Notes: generated by a model not told the origin, from the letters alone. 64,000 bases of DNA from Thalassotalea ponticola (GCF_041379045.1 NZ_CP166871.1:2542001-2606000), one strand, 5' to 3'. Counted from the stretch's first letter, positions 17,614 through 28,129 are shown. Program-made: numbers and translations.

Positions 17614-18162
17614 TTACCACATTAAATCATCTGGGATTTGGTACTCTGCATACGGGTCATCTTCATCAATATCACTATCGACCTTATCGTTACTGACCAA
17701 GATGACCTGCGAGTCGATTTGCGCTAGCTTGTCAGCGGTTTCTTTGGTTACCACAAACGCACTACCCGACAGAGCACAGATTGCCAAACGTCCATTGATT
17801 AGTGCTTGCTGCGTTTGCTCATTGACAAACAGCTTTTTGACCTTGTTTTGGTCGGTGTAATTGTAGGCAATGTCACCATCAATATCGCTAATGTGGTGAT
17901 GCTCTAAAATTTGCTGTATGCGGTTGTGTTGTTCCTTGATTGCTAACTCTTGCTGACGCTGCTCGTTGAGAGCCTTATCACGTGCCGCTTTTTCTGATTT
18001 AGCTTTGGCTAAGTCCTGCTGTACTTGCTCTTGCAAGGTCGCTTCAACTTTCACTCCGCTTTGTTTTTGCTTTTTCTTTTTGCGCTTATCGGTATTGGCT
18101 TGACGTGCTTTTTGCTTGGTAGTCAAACCCGCTTTTAGTAATTGATCCTGTAATGAAGACAT
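17614..18162 (-). CDS. DUF2058 family nucleoid/translation-associated protein (YaiL-like)
   Basis: 182 residues from the ATG at 18162 (MSSLQDQLLKAGL), the conserved family start; the longer reading frame up to 18372 runs into the pheA control region and is unlikely. The N-terminal half is lysine-rich and predicted coiled coil (KRKKKKQKQ, about residues 26-35), the C-terminal half a small conserved domain (IAYNYTDQNKVKKLFV) followed by an acidic tail. Function is not established. It is divergent from pheA. Confidence 0.88.
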   Translation of the reverse strand: MSSLQDQLLKAGLTTKQKARQANTDKRKKKKQKQSGVKVEATLQEQVQQDLAKAKSEKAARDKALNEQRQQELAIKEQHNRIQQILEHHHISDIDGDIAYNYTDQNKVKKLFVNEQTQQALINGRLAICALSGSAFVVTKETADKLAQIDSQVILVSNDKVDSDIDEDDPYAEYQIPDDLMW

Positions 18163-18387
18163 TGTACAAACCCAAAAAATTAATTTAATTTCGTCAACAC
18201 GACGTGCAATATCGCTATGGTAGCAGATTTCAAGTTTTTCGTTGACAGTTTTCGTTATGGTTAATAGAGTAAATTGATAATAAAAATAACTAGCCATACC
18301 TTTGCGACCAGTTTCTCGATTTCGAATCAATTTAACGACAGCTCCAACAGCCGTTATTGCCCGTGGTCGCAACCCTAGGATATTTCC

Positions 18388-19560
18388 ATGACCGATAGCT
18401 TAGATTTAAATGAAATACGCGAACAAATAACCAGTCTCGATCAACAGTTACTCGCATTGTTTGCCGAGCGACGCGCGCTCACCCTTAACGTTGCCAAAAG
18501 CAAAGCCGATAACGTGCGTCCGGTACGCGATCAGCAAAGAGAGCAAGAGTTATTAGTGCGCTTAATACAACTGGGTAAAGAAAAAGGTCTCGATGCACAT
18601 TACGTGACCAATATTTTTCAAACCATTATTGAAGATTCGGTATTGAATCAGCAAGCGTATTTGCAGCAATTGAAAAACCCCAATCTCAGAACTCCGAAAG
18701 TGAGTGTTGCGTTTTTAGGTGATAAAGGTTCGTACAGCTATTTGGCCTCTCATCGATATTTTTCCCGTCGAGCTGAGCAAATTATCGAATTTGGCTGTGA
18801 CAACTTTCAGCAAATTTTAGAGCAAGTCGAGTCGGGCAACGTCGATTACGGTATGTTACCCATCGAAAACACGAGCTCGGGGTCAATTAACGAGGTTTAT
18901 GATTTACTACAACATACCAATTTATCCATCGTTGGCGAGCTATCACAACCCATCGATCACTGTTTACTCACCAGCGTCAACAGCAAGCTTGACGATATAA
19001 AGGTAATTTACACCCACGCCCAACCGGCGGTACAGTGCAGCAACTTTTTACACAAACAACAAAACATACGTATCGAATACTGTGATTCAAGTGCACAAGC
19101 AATGCAACAAGTCTATGCCAAACAAGATAACAGTATTGCCGTTATTGGTTCAGAAGAAGGCGGAGCACTGTATCAGTTGATGCCGTTGGTTAAGTCGATT
19201 GCCAACCAACAAGAAAACCACAGCCGATTTATTTTAGTCGCGCGAAAACCGGTTAATGTCGCTGAGCAAATTCCTGCAAAAACAACGTTTATTATGGCAA
19301 CTGGCCAAAACCCTGGTGCGTTAGTTGACTGTTTAATGGTACTTAAACAGTTTGGTATCAACATGACCAAACTTGAATCACGTCCTATTCAGGGCCGCCC
19401 TTGGGAGGAAATGTTTTACATTGATGTCGAGGCCAATTTACAAAGCTCGGTAATGCATCATGCCTTGCAAAAGTTAACGGATTTAACCCGATTTATCAAA
19501 GTTCTCGGCTGCTATCCAAGTGAGCACATAACGCCAACGCAGGTACCTATTGACAGTTAA
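18388..19560 (+). CDS. pheA: Bifunctional chorismate mutase / prephenate dehydratase
   Basis: P-protein converting chorismate to prephenate and then phenylpyruvate, committing carbon to phenylalanine. 390 residues: AroQ chorismate mutase (about 5-90, ITSLDQQLLALFAERR), prephenate dehydratase (about 105-285, with FLGDKGSYSYLAS and the ENTSSGSINEVYDLL motif) and an ACT domain (about 300-375) with the phenylalanine-binding ESRP motif, so feedback inhibition by Phe is expected. AGGA lies about 8 nt before the ATG. A possible Phe-containing leader peptide lies upstream. Confidence 0.97.
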   Translation: MTDSLDLNEIREQITSLDQQLLALFAERRALTLNVAKSKADNVRPVRDQQREQELLVRLIQLGKEKGLDAHYVTNIFQTIIEDSVLNQQAYLQQLKNPNLRTPKVSVAFLGDKGSYSYLASHRYFSRRAEQIIEFGCDNFQQILEQVESGNVDYGMLPIENTSSGSINEVYDLLQHTNLSIVGELSQPIDHCLLTSVNSKLDDIKVIYTHAQPAVQCSNFLHKQQNIRIEYCDSSAQAMQQVYAKQDNSIAVIGSEEGGALYQLMPLVKSIANQQENHSRFILVARKPVNVAEQIPAKTTFIMATGQNPGALVDCLMVLKQFGINMTKLESRPIQGRPWEEMFYIDVEANLQSSVMHHALQKLTDLTRFIKVLGCYPSEHITPTQVPIDS

Positions 19561-19593
19561 TGACTTGTTGTTAAGCTCCGATTAACGATGAGA

Positions 19594-19908
19594 TCAACTC
19601 ACCAACTCATAATAAATGACGTAAAATTGCTGCTCACCGGGGTAAATGTCAGTAATAACGCGTTTGAGCTCGGCAAGTGTCATGTTCTCTTGCTCGGCGT
19701 GTTGTTGCGACAGTTGATCCAATGTTGTCGGTACGACCCGCTTAATGCGCAAGGTACAAAAGTATCGCCCCGTTTCATATGTTGCCACCGAGACAAGGCT
19801 GTTTGGTAAGAAATCTTTTTCGCTGCTATCGCGAATAGTAATCGTTTTTTTCCCCGACAGGATGTCGTTTTCAAAACGCTGGTAAAAGGTCATTGTCGTT
19901 AACGCCAT
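19594..19908 (-). CDS. yqfB: N4-acetylcytidine amidohydrolase (ASCH domain, YqfB)
   Basis: 104-residue ASCH-domain protein close to E. coli YqfB, which hydrolyses N4-acetylcytidine to cytidine and acetate. The catalytic residues align without shift: Lys21 and Thr24 in GKKTIT, and Glu74 in HAEQENM. The conserved [10 protein letters not shown] start and [14 protein letters not shown] end match. It is convergent with pheA, separated by only 33 bp with no clear terminator. Confidence 0.92.
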   Translation of the reverse strand: MALTTMTFYQRFENDILSGKKTITIRDSSEKDFLPNSLVSVATYETGRYFCTLRIKRVVPTTLDQLSQQHAEQENMTLAELKRVITDIYPGEQQFYVIYYELVS

Positions 19909-19994
19909 TTACACACCTCGATAAGATAACGTTTATCTTTTCAGCATAGCTAACGCTGGCCACAGATGCTCAGTTACCCGCACAAATAAACAAA

Positions 19995-20028
19995 AACGCC
20001 GTACTGACCAAACGGTTAATACGGCGTT
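19995..20028 (-). terminator. Terminator of the RND efflux operon
   Basis: Arms AACGCCGTA (19995-20003, approximately) and TACGGCGTT (20020-20028) form a hairpin; on the minus strand it is followed by a T-rich tract. It lies 31 nt past the RND stop. Confidence 0.82.
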
Positions 20029-20058
20029 GTATTGATAATGGGTTATCGCTATAGCTAA

Positions 20059-23000
20059 TTAGTGCTGCGCTTCAATTTGTTTAGCGATGTACTCTGGTGA
20101 CTTGGTCGCTCTGCACAACCAATAGTAAGCGCCAGGGACGATAAACAAGGTGAAAATGGTTGCCACACTTACTCCAGCAAAGATCACCACCCCCAGTACC
20201 ATGCGACTTTCGGCTCCAGGTCCGATGGCAATGACTAATGGGATAGCACTCATCACCGTGGTAAAAGAGGTCATAACAATAGGACGCAAGCGCTGTTGTG
20301 ATGCCTGGATGATTGCATCGGTGTAGGCAATACCTTTGTCGCGTAACTGGTTGGTAAACTCGACAATTAAGATACCGTTTTTCGCCGCCAAGCCAATTAA
20401 CATCACAATACCGATTTGACTGTATATGTTTAAGCTCATCCCCATGACGTACAAGCCGAGTAAGCCGCCGACCAACGCCAGTGGTACGGTTAACATAATC
20501 ACTAAGGGGTGAATAAAGCTCTCAAACTGTGCCGCCAACACCAGGTAGGTAATTAGCAGGGCTAAAGCAAAGATAAACAACATCGAGTTAGCGCCTTCTT
20601 TTAGCTTTAACGATTCGCCGGTGTAATCAACCGATGCCTCAACCGGTAACTCATCTTTCACCACGTTATTGAGAAACTCCAACGCTTCGCCTAGCGTATA
20701 ACCTGGGGCCAAGTTACCCGACAGGGTGATACTGCGCAATCGATTGTAGCGATTAAGTTGCTTGGCGCGGGCGTTTTCACTGAAGCTGATCAGGTTGGAC
20801 ATTGGAATGAGCTCAGAGGTTGCCTGTGAACGCACATAAATATTTTCAATCGCACTTGGACTGCGGTAATCGCGTTCATCGCCTTCTAAAATCACGTCGT
20901 ATTCTTCTCCGCGATCAACATAGGTGGTAACACGTCGGTTGCCCAACATGGTTTCTAGCGTTTTACCGATATCACCAACCGAAACCCCAAGGTCTGATGC
21001 ACGGCTGCGATCAATATTGACCAGGAGCTGTGGAGAGGTCTCTTTATAATCACTTTCCAAGCCGATAATGCCTGGGTTTTCTTGCGCTCGCGCCATGATA
21101 ATATCGCGCCAGCGAGCCAGTTCGTCATAGCTATTGCCTTGCAGAACAAAACCAATCGGGCGCCCGCCTCCACTTCGACCACCTAGGCCTCCGCGACTCA
21201 TAACAAACGCGCGCACGTCGGTTACTGACGCCAACTCGCGATTAAAGCCACTGATAAACTCTTGGGTTGAGATATCGCGCTCTTCCCAAGGTGGTAAGCC
21301 GATGATCGCAACGCCACCAGTACCTCGAAATCCGGGGACTCGGACAATAACACGCTCAAGTGTTCCCTCTTCGTAATGACGCAATAACTTGTCTTCAATC
21401 TTACGCATGTTGGCAGCATTGCTTTCATAGCTCGCGCCTTCGGCACCGCTCATGATCAAAAACGCGCCGCCACGGTCCTCTTTCGGCGCATACTCACTTG
21501 GCAATTGATTGAACAAGCTAGCTAATAAAGCAAACGCCAACACCATAACAATGGTCAACATCAACGGCTGCTTAATCGTTGAACGCAGGGTATTGCCATA
21601 ACTCGCTTCCAATTTGGCAAAGCCTCTATCTAACAACTGCCCCAGCGAAGAGGTGCGTTGACGGTGTTTAAGCAGCTTTGAACACATCATCGGCGTCAGT
21701 GACAAAGCGGTTAAACTGGAGAATATCACCGCTGCGGCAATCGCTAATGCAAACTCGGTAAACAAGCGACCAATATCACCACTCATAAACACCAGAGGTA
21801 CAAACACCGAGACCAATACTAACGTTGTGGCAATAACGGCGAAGGCTACTTCACGGCCTCCGTGGTAGGCAGCCATCAATGGCTTTTCGCCATTTTCAAT
21901 ACGGCGATAAATGTTTTCCAAAACAACAATCGCATCGTCAACAACAAGACCGATGGCAAGTACCAACGCCAGTAGCGTAAGTAAGTTGATTGAAAAGCCA
22001 AAAGCGTTGAGGAGCATCATAGAGCCAATCAAGGCAACAGGTACGGTAACCGCGGGGATTAACGTCGCACGAACATTACCCAAAAAGATAAAAATCACTA
22101 ACACAACCATGACCATGGCGATGCCTAAGGTTCGATACACCTCATCGATCGACTCTTTAATAAAAATCGACGAGTCATAACTGGGAACAATGGTGGTGCC
22201 ACTTGGCAAATTTTGCTTAATTAATTCCATCTCTGCGCGCGCAGCATCGACCACGGCAATGGTGTTGGCGGTTGATTGTTTAATAATCCCCAAGCCAACC
22301 ATGTTACGTCCGTTGCCTTTAAACATGGTTTCATCGTCTTCGGCCATCACGTTTACACTGGCAACGTCAGACAACCGCACCAGTGATTTGTTTTCACCGC
22401 GGGCAATGACCATATTGGCAAAGTCTTGTGCACTTTTATAACTTCTCGCCACGCGAACGCTGAAATCGCGGTCAACCGATTCAATTTCACCGGCGGGTAA
22501 TTCAACGTTCTCGGCGCGCAGCGTGTTCTCAATATCGGTAACGGCTATGTTGCGCGCAGCCATGGCTTGCCGATTGAGAACGATTTTCATCGCATAGGTG
22601 CGGCCACCACCAACCATAACTTCGGCAACGCCATTTACCGTGGCAAATCTGTCGGTGATGTAACGATTGGCGTAATCGGTTAGTTCGAGCGTATTAAACA
22701 CCTCACTTTGCAAAGTAAACCAAGCAATGACATCGCCATCGTCATTGGCTTTTTGCACTTCAGGTGGATCAGCTTGATCAGGCAGGCGACGAGCTTCTGA
22801 GGCTATTTTATCTCTGACGTCATTAGCGGCGCCGTCGATATCTCGGTCGAGTTCAAATTCGATGGTGATCCGCGAACGGCCATCGCTTGAGGTAGACGAT
22901 ATCGACTTCACCCCTTCAATACCGCTAATTCTATCTTCTAAAATTTGCGTTATCTTGGTTTCGACAATAGCGGCTGAGGCGCCGGGGTAATTGGTTGACA

Positions 23001-23139
23001 CCGTTACCACTGGCTTGTCGGTATCGGGGTATTCACGCAGCGGTAGTGTTAAGAAAGCGACAATACCAAAGGTGACAATAAGTAAATTCAATACGGTGGC
23101 AAACACCGGACGTTTTACTGATAAGTCAGATAAAATCAC
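20059..23139 (-). CDS. RND multidrug efflux transporter (HAE1/AcrB-type inner membrane pump)
   Basis: 1026 residues, the normal RND size with 12 membrane helices and two large periplasmic loops. The opening segment LSVKRPVFATVLNLLIVTFG is typical. TM4 carries the proton-relay aspartates in GLVVDDAIVVLENIYR, and the second half repeats the fold. It pumps drugs or amphiphiles from the inner membrane/periplasm using the proton gradient. The adaptor gene ends 3 nt upstream. No outer-membrane channel gene is present, so a TolC supplied elsewhere is expected. Substrate range is unknown; the closest known groups are MdtB- or VexF/MexF-like. Confidence 0.95.
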   Translation of the reverse strand: MILSDLSVKRPVFATVLNLLIVTFGIVAFLTLPLREYPDTDKPVVTVSTNYPGASAAIVETKITQILEDRISGIEGVKSISSTSSDGRSRITIEFELDRDIDGAANDVRDKIASEARRLPDQADPPEVQKANDDGDVIAWFTLQSEVFNTLELTDYANRYITDRFATVNGVAEVMVGGGRTYAMKIVLNRQAMAARNIAVTDIENTLRAENVELPAGEIESVDRDFSVRVARSYKSAQDFANMVIARGENKSLVRLSDVASVNVMAEDDETMFKGNGRNMVGLGIIKQSTANTIAVVDAARAEMELIKQNLPSGTTIVPSYDSSIFIKESIDEVYRTLGIAMVMVVLVIFIFLGNVRATLIPAVTVPVALIGSMMLLNAFGFSINLLTLLALVLAIGLVVDDAIVVLENIYRRIENGEKPLMAAYHGGREVAFAVIATTLVLVSVFVPLVFMSGDIGRLFTEFALAIAAAVIFSSLTALSLTPMMCSKLLKHRQRTSSLGQLLDRGFAKLEASYGNTLRSTIKQPLMLTIVMVLAFALLASLFNQLPSEYAPKEDRGGAFLIMSGAEGASYESNAANMRKIEDKLLRHYEEGTLERVIVRVPGFRGTGGVAIIGLPPWEERDISTQEFISGFNRELASVTDVRAFVMSRGGLGGRSGGGRPIGFVLQGNSYDELARWRDIIMARAQENPGIIGLESDYKETSPQLLVNIDRSRASDLGVSVGDIGKTLETMLGNRRVTTYVDRGEEYDVILEGDERDYRSPSAIENIYVRSQATSELIPMSNLISFSENARAKQLNRYNRLRSITLSGNLAPGYTLGEALEFLNNVVKDELPVEASVDYTGESLKLKEGANSMLFIFALALLITYLVLAAQFESFIHPLVIMLTVPLALVGGLLGLYVMGMSLNIYSQIGIVMLIGLAAKNGILIVEFTNQLRDKGIAYTDAIIQASQQRLRPIVMTSFTTVMSAIPLVIAIGPGAESRMVLGVVIFAGVSVATIFTLFIVPGAYYWLCRATKSPEYIAKQIEAQH

Positions 23140-23142
23140 AGC

Positions 23143-24204
23143 TTATGACTCCGCGTCTAGTTGAGTTTTAATCGCTGCGCCATCGCGCAGCTTCAGCGCA
23201 CCTTCGATTACGACCTGCTCACCTTCTTGCAAGCCACCAATCACCTCAACGGTACCGGGTTTACGGCGGCCAATTTCAATATTCATACGCTTGGCCACGC
23301 CATCTTTGGCGACAAACACAAAATGTGTTTCTTCAAATGGGATAACCGCACTTTCAGGAATTTGTAACAACTTCTCGACGTCTCGTTGGAGGATGATACT
23401 CATCAACATACCAGGTCGTAATTTTCCGTTGTCATTTGGTATTTCTGCGCGAACTTGAACGGTACGCGTGGTCGCGTCAACCCGAGGCGAAATACTGGTG
23501 ACTTTACCTACAAACAAAGTATCGTTAAATGCAACATTGCGAGCGCGAATACTTTGCCCCACCTCAATCGTGTTGATAAAGCGCTCAGGAATACTGAAAT
23601 CGACTTTGATCAAGCTAATGTCATCAAGCGAGGTAATCTTATCGCCATTTGAAACTAAAGCTCCGGTAGATACTTGGCGGAAACCCAACTGACCGTCAAA
23701 AGGGGCTTTAATGGTTAAGTTGTCTAACACCGCAGTTGCACTTTTTAGCTGTGCTTTCAACGCTTTGGTTTTGGCTCGCTGCTCATCTCGCTGAGATACT
23801 GAACTAACTCCGCGGTTGACCAGCTCTTCAAAACGCTTGAGTTGAGCCTGAGCGATATCAAGGTTAGCTTGTAATTCGGCAATACGCGCCTCTTCTTCAT
23901 CTTTTGACAATTCGACTAAGACTTGGCCCCGTTTGACCTGATCACCGTCGTTAAAGTGAATTGACTCGACAATATCGGTGTATTGAGCGGTTAGGATAAC
24001 TTGTTCGTTGGCCCTAGTGGTGCCAAGAGCTTCGAATTCATCACTGAAATCAGCCATGAGCACCGGTGCGGTAACAACACTTGTGACGCGCGCGCTACGC
24101 GACAATTTGTTCTGTTCTTGTGGCCAGTTTAAGTAGGTGAGTACAGCAACGAGCGCCGTTGCTAAAAGGAGTAACGGCCAACGAGATGAATTGGTATTTT
24201 CCAT
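23143..24204 (-). CDS. RND efflux periplasmic adaptor (membrane fusion protein)
   Basis: 353 residues with an N-terminal anchor (about residues 9-24). The HlyD/MexA architecture follows: lipoyl halves VESIHFNDGDQVKRGQVLVEL and IKAPFDGQLGFRQVSTGALV around a coiled-coil hairpin (about 105-165), a beta-barrel and a membrane-proximal domain. It links the downstream RND pump to an outer-membrane channel. The spacing of 3 nt shows a two-gene operon. Confidence 0.94.
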   Translation of the reverse strand: MENTNSSRWPLLLLATALVAVLTYLNWPQEQNKLSRSARVTSVVTAPVLMADFSDEFEALGTTRANEQVILTAQYTDIVESIHFNDGDQVKRGQVLVELSKDEEEARIAELQANLDIAQAQLKRFEELVNRGVSSVSQRDEQRAKTKALKAQLKSATAVLDNLTIKAPFDGQLGFRQVSTGALVSNGDKITSLDDISLIKVDFSIPERFINTIEVGQSIRARNVAFNDTLFVGKVTSISPRVDATTRTVQVRAEIPNDNGKLRPGMLMSIILQRDVEKLLQIPESAVIPFEETHFVFVAKDGVAKRMNIEIGRRKPGTVEVIGGLQEGEQVVIEGALKLRDGAAIKTQLDAES

Positions 24205-24484
24205 GAAATCAAGTATCCAAAAAGGTTGCGAATTTACACTGCCGGCACTATATACGAATTTTGCACGGGTTACGATTTGTATTCGTTAAAATACCGATTT
24301 TTCAGGTTAAATTAATCGAACTCTAGGTCTATAATGGGAAGGTTATTTGATCAATTCGAGTAACGCTGAACAATTCGCCATCAATCAGCCAAAAAACAAA
24401 CAAATCAACAATCTATTAGACGTCTGTTTGGTAGCAACGATTTTTCGCTGGCGATAATAACAAACCAAAACACTGGGACTGGAT

Positions 24485-25306
24485 ATGAATAAACTTGCTC
24501 TTTTGGCAGCCACATTACTGTTACTTTTTGGCGGAGCCTTATGGTTTCTTGCATCAATCGACTGGAATGGTTACGTTCGCAGTCAAATAGAAATCGTCGG
24601 AAGCAAGCTCACCGACAACCCCGTCCGCGTTGAGCGAGTAGACTTAACACTCAAAGAAGGCGCCGGCAGCGTTTATGGGGTAACCTTTAGCAACCCTGAA
24701 CAATATCAACAACCTCACGCCCTAGTCATCGATGAGACAAATCTTGATATCGTTATAAAAAGTTTATCGAATCAACCGATTATCATTGAAAACGTACAAT
24801 TATTAGGTTCACAAGTGTTTGTTGAATTTAACAAAAATGGATCGAGCAACATTTCAGAGTTACTGCAAAATATCAATGCCAAATTCGATCAAAGTGGCGA
24901 GCCGAATGACGAAGTAAAAACCGAACCACCGCGAAAACAACGAGAATCACAAGAAACACAAGAAACACTGTTGATCGTTGAGAATCTCGAACTTAAGGAC
25001 ATCGCCCTGACGCTCGACTTGACCGAGGTCAATGGCAAGGTCATAGAACTGTCTCTACCGAGCATACAACTGGGTAATATTGGTGGAGAACAAGGTGTGG
25101 AAGCCAGTAAACTCGGTGCTATTATCGTCCAGCGATTGTTTAAGCAAATCAGTGTTAATGCAAAACAACAATTTGAGCGGGCAGCCAAGCAACGAGCCAA
25201 AGAGAAACTAAAGCAAAAAGCGAGCGATTTATTCAATAAACTGGTCACTGACGACAAACAGCAAGAAGAAACAAGCGAAACAAGCGAAAATCAGCCTAAC
25301 AATTGA
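24485..25306 (+). CDS. AsmA-like inner-membrane-anchored periplasmic protein
   Basis: 273 residues. An N-terminal membrane anchor (about residues 4-25) precedes a periplasmic part with the AsmA/DUF748 style: VRVERVDLTLKEGAGSVYGVTFSNP, then IIIENVQLLGSQVFVEFNKNGSSNISELLQNI. A charged linker (about 135-160) and a C-terminal helical, Lys/Glu/Gln-rich tail (about 225-273) follow. AsmA-type proteins act in envelope lipid homeostasis, but this short form has no assigned function. It is divergent from the RND adaptor with its own terminator. Confidence 0.72.
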   Translation: MNKLALLAATLLLLFGGALWFLASIDWNGYVRSQIEIVGSKLTDNPVRVERVDLTLKEGAGSVYGVTFSNPEQYQQPHALVIDETNLDIVIKSLSNQPIIIENVQLLGSQVFVEFNKNGSSNISELLQNINAKFDQSGEPNDEVKTEPPRKQRESQETQETLLIVENLELKDIALTLDLTEVNGKVIELSLPSIQLGNIGGEQGVEASKLGAIIVQRLFKQISVNAKQQFERAAKQRAKEKLKQKASDLFNKLVTDDKQQEETSETSENQPNN

Positions 25307-25327
25307 GTCCGGGCGTCGCACCATATA

Positions 25328-25364
25328 AAAAAGCCGTTGGTGCTAAGCGCTCCAACGGCTTTTT
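25328..25364. terminator. Bidirectional terminator between AsmA-like and thioredoxin-like genes
   Basis: Arms AAAAAGCCGTTGG and CCAACGGCTTTTT (13 bp) with an 11-base loop, between two convergent genes. Confidence 0.9.
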
Positions 25365-25379
25365 CATATCCTTACCTAG

Positions 25380-25913
25380 TTAGCGGTTACTGGTTTCGAC
25401 AATCGCAATGATATCTTCGTTTATCGTTGTCGTAGCACGCTCAACCACTCGCCCTATTTCTGTCCCAGACTGGCTGATCACGAATGTCGGAGTATAAGCA
25501 ATATCAGCAGCTTCAGCTAATCCTTGCGGATCAGTTTTTTGCATGTCCAGGGCAATTAACCGCACCTTATTGGATGCCAAGCCAATAGCCTTTAAAAATT
25601 TGGGTACCTCTCTAACGCTATCATGGCACCAAGTGCCAAAGTATACATCGACCCGCATATCCGACTGCAGTTTAGCGTAAATTTCCCGCTCTTCATTTGA
25701 CGGTTCATAATCCTGATAGACTTGATTGAATTTGGGGTAATTTTGCAGTAATTGTTGTTCACTCACGGGGCCGACCAATACGGTTTTAGAGGCAGTTAGT
25801 TGGCTACTGCAACCCGCAGCGCTAAAGAGCAATAATGTGGTCGTTATAAGTAAAGTCAGTAACCTTGAAATAGGTAATGCGGTGCGGCGGTACTTAACAG
25901 TAATTTGAGTCAC
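25380..25913 (-). CDS. Thioredoxin-fold lipoprotein with a single-cysteine active site
   Basis: 177 residues. A lipoprotein-type signal ends at the Cys of FSAAGCSS (Cys35). The thioredoxin-like domain has VDVYFGTWCHDSVREVPKFL where classical thioredoxins have WCGPC, so the second active-site cysteine is missing (WCHDS). The cis-Pro motif YTPTFVI is kept. A one-cysteine site suggests thiol binding or a partner-dependent role rather than dithiol exchange. It lies 3 nt downstream of tyrA on the same strand, apparently at the end of the aroF-tyrA operon. Confidence 0.8.
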   Translation of the reverse strand: MTQITVKYRRTALPISRLLTLLITTTLLLFSAAGCSSQLTASKTVLVGPVSEQQLLQNYPKFNQVYQDYEPSNEEREIYAKLQSDMRVDVYFGTWCHDSVREVPKFLKAIGLASNKVRLIALDMQKTDPQGLAEAADIAYTPTFVISQSGTEIGRVVERATTTINEDIIAIVETSNR

Positions 25914-25916
25914 GAG

Positions 25917-27044
25917 TTAACCTTTTTGTGTTTTTTCTAACATAATAGATGATTCTGCCAAAAACTTATCCGCATCAATACCAAACCAAACTGAAACCTG
26001 CCTAAACTTATTGATAAAACCCTGTTTATCATTGTTTTTTATATCATTTAACATATCGCTAAAGCGGTCGCTAAAACGTCTCATCATAGCAAGGTTTTCA
26101 GGCTCAGCAAAAATGATATCGGCATATAGTTGCGGATCTTGCGCAAACAACCGGCCGACCATGGCCAGCTCAAGGCGGTAAATAGGTGAACTCATTGCCA
26201 ACAGTTGTTGTAAATTAACGTCCTCACTCATTAAGTGAAAACCATAGCAGGCGGTTGAAAAGTGTCGCATCACCTGAACCATCGCCATCGCCTCATCGTG
26301 TTCTTGTGCCGCCACCTCAAACAGCTCGGCTCCCCACACCCGAAACTGCTGTAGTAGCCAATGGTATGCCGGCTCACCTCGGCCGTGACAGACAATGATG
26401 GTTTGTTTGATAAAACCGGTCACATCGGGACCAAACATAGGGTGCAAACCAACGACAGGCCCCTGATGTACTTTCATCATTTGCTTTAACGGCCGGACTT
26501 TAACACTGGTGATATCGGCTAGCACACAATGTTTTGGTAAGTTAGATAACTGCGCTATAACATCATCGGTTTGATTTATCGGAACCGCAACAATCACTAA
26601 ATCCGCATTAGACAAAACCAAATCAGCATTTTGCCAGGTGTGCTTTTCAATCACCGAGACACTGTACCCCGAGCGCTGAAACAAATCGACAAATAGCGAA
26701 CCGAGTTGACCTTGCCCACCAATGACCACCACATTAGCGATATCGGGATTAACGCAGCGATACCCCTGTTCGTCTTGAGAGACGTATGAATCTTGCATAA
26801 TACGGCGAAACACGTCTTCAATTAATTGTTCGCTCACTTGGTATTGCTGGGCTGAAGCTTTGAGTTTGGTTAATAGTTGCTGCTCTCGTTCAGGGGCAAA
26901 TATAGGTACTCCTACTCTGCTTTTTAATTCACCAACCCGCTTAGTGACCTGTCGACGCTGAGCGATCAACTCCAGTAATTGTTGATCAATGTTATCTATT
27001 TGTTGTCGACACTGCCCCAGTTGCTTATCGAAATCTTTCATCAT
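25917..27044 (-). CDS. tyrA: Bifunctional chorismate mutase / prephenate dehydrogenase
   Basis: T-protein making 4-hydroxyphenylpyruvate for tyrosine. About 375 residues: AroQ chorismate mutase (about 5-90, [27 protein letters not shown]), then the NAD-binding dehydrogenase with [13 protein letters not shown] near residue 107, and HPMFGPDV. The frame opens GTG-ATG-ATG overlapping the aroF stop; I take the first ATG. It is coupled to the upstream DAHP synthase, which gives the tyrosine branch its own entry enzyme. Confidence 0.95.
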   Translation of the reverse strand: MMKDFDKQLGQCRQQIDNIDQQLLELIAQRRQVTKRVGELKSRVGVPIFAPEREQQLLTKLKASAQQYQVSEQLIEDVFRRIMQDSYVSQDEQGYRCVNPDIANVVVIGGQGQLGSLFVDLFQRSGYSVSVIEKHTWQNADLVLSNADLVIVAVPINQTDDVIAQLSNLPKHCVLADITSVKVRPLKQMMKVHQGPVVGLHPMFGPDVTGFIKQTIIVCHGRGEPAYHWLLQQFRVWGAELFEVAAQEHDEAMAMVQVMRHFSTACYGFHLMSEDVNLQQLLAMSSPIYRLELAMVGRLFAQDPQLYADIIFAEPENLAMMRRFSDRFSDMLNDIKNNDKQGFINKFRQVSVWFGIDADKFLAESSIMLEKTQKG

Positions 27045-27046
27045 CA

Positions 27047-28129
27047 CTACTCGTTTGTAAATCGCGAGGCCAACACCGGTTTCAATTTGTGGTAGGTGTC
27101 ATCTAACAATTGCTCAGTTGCCTGCCAGTCGATACAACTGTCGGTAACCGATACACCATATTGCAGTTGGGCTTTAGGTAACTGGCTGCTTTGACTCCCC
27201 GCGTTTAAATGACTTTCGAGCATTAACCCGATAATAGACTTGTTGCCCTCTGCAATCTGGTTAACCACATTATTGGCAACCAATACTTGTCTTTTGTAAT
27301 CTTTCGCCGAATTGGCATGTGAACAGTCAATCACCAGCGATTGGGGTAATTGCGCGTGTTGCAACTGTTGCTCACATAAGGCAACGTTGACAGAATCGTA
27401 ATTAGGCTGTTTGCCACCGCGTAAAATGATATGCCCATCGGGGTTACCCGATGTGGTAATTAACGCTACTTGACCATGTCGATTGATCCCCATAAACCGA
27501 TGGGATGAAGCGGCGGATTGCATGGCGTTAACAGCCACATCCAGCTCGCCATTGGTCGCATTTTTAAAACCGACAGGCATCGACAAGCCACTGGCCATTT
27601 CTCGGTGCGTTTGCGATTCGGTGGTTCTGGCACCAATAGCAGACCAACTAAACAGTTCAGCTAGATACTGTGGGGAAATAGGGTCGAGCGCTTCCGTTGC
27701 CAGCGGCAGGCCAATTTCAGTCAGATAAAGCAGTAACTCTCTGGCGATTTCGAGACCGGTTGTTACGTCAAAGCTACCATCCATATGCGGATCGTTAATC
27801 AACCCTTTCCAGCCAACGGTAGTTCGCGGCTTCTCAAAGTAAACGCGCATGACAATATACAAACTTTGCTGATACTTATCGTGTAATGCTTTCAACTTTC
27901 GCCCATATTCTTTGGCTGCCTCAATATCGTGTACCGAGCAAGGACCGCTAATCACTAACAAACGGTTATCGCGTTTGTGAATAATATCGGCAATGGTTTG
28001 CCTCGCTTGCAAAATAAATAGCCTATTGGCTTCACTCAAAGGCAATTTGGCTTTTAGCTGATTTGGGCTGACCAATACTTCTTCACTGTTTACGTGAATG
28101 TCACTTAATTTAATTGATGTATCAGTCAT
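27047..28129 (-). CDS. aroF: 3-deoxy-7-phosphoheptulonate (DAHP) synthase, class I, AroF type
   Basis: 360 residues condensing phosphoenolpyruvate and erythrose 4-phosphate, the first shikimate-pathway step. Class I AroFGH motifs include [57 protein letters not shown] and DCSHANS. Linkage to tyrA, as in E. coli aroF-tyrA, indicates the tyrosine-regulated isozyme; that specificity is inferred from context. The stop overlaps the tyrA start. Confidence 0.94.
   Translation of the reverse strand: MTDTSIKLSDIHVNSEEVLVSPNQLKAKLPLSEANRLFILQARQTIADIIHKRDNRLLVISGPCSVHDIEAAKEYGRKLKALHDKYQQSLYIVMRVYFEKPRTTVGWKGLINDPHMDGSFDVTTGLEIARELLLYLTEIGLPLATEALDPISPQYLAELFSWSAIGARTTESQTHREMASGLSMPVGFKNATNGELDVAVNAMQSAASSHRFMGINRHGQVALITTSGNPDGHIILRGGKQPNYDSVNVALCEQQLQHAQLPQSLVIDCSHANSAKDYKRQVLVANNVVNQIAEGNKSIIGLMLESHLNAGSQSSQLPKAQLQYGVSVTDSCIDWQATEQLLDDTYHKLKPVLASRFTNE

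Noticed and set aside
17614..18372. Long version of the DUF2058 gene starting at 18372
   Set aside because: The extra 70 residues lack family similarity and would overlap the pheA control region; the ATG at 18162 is the conserved start.
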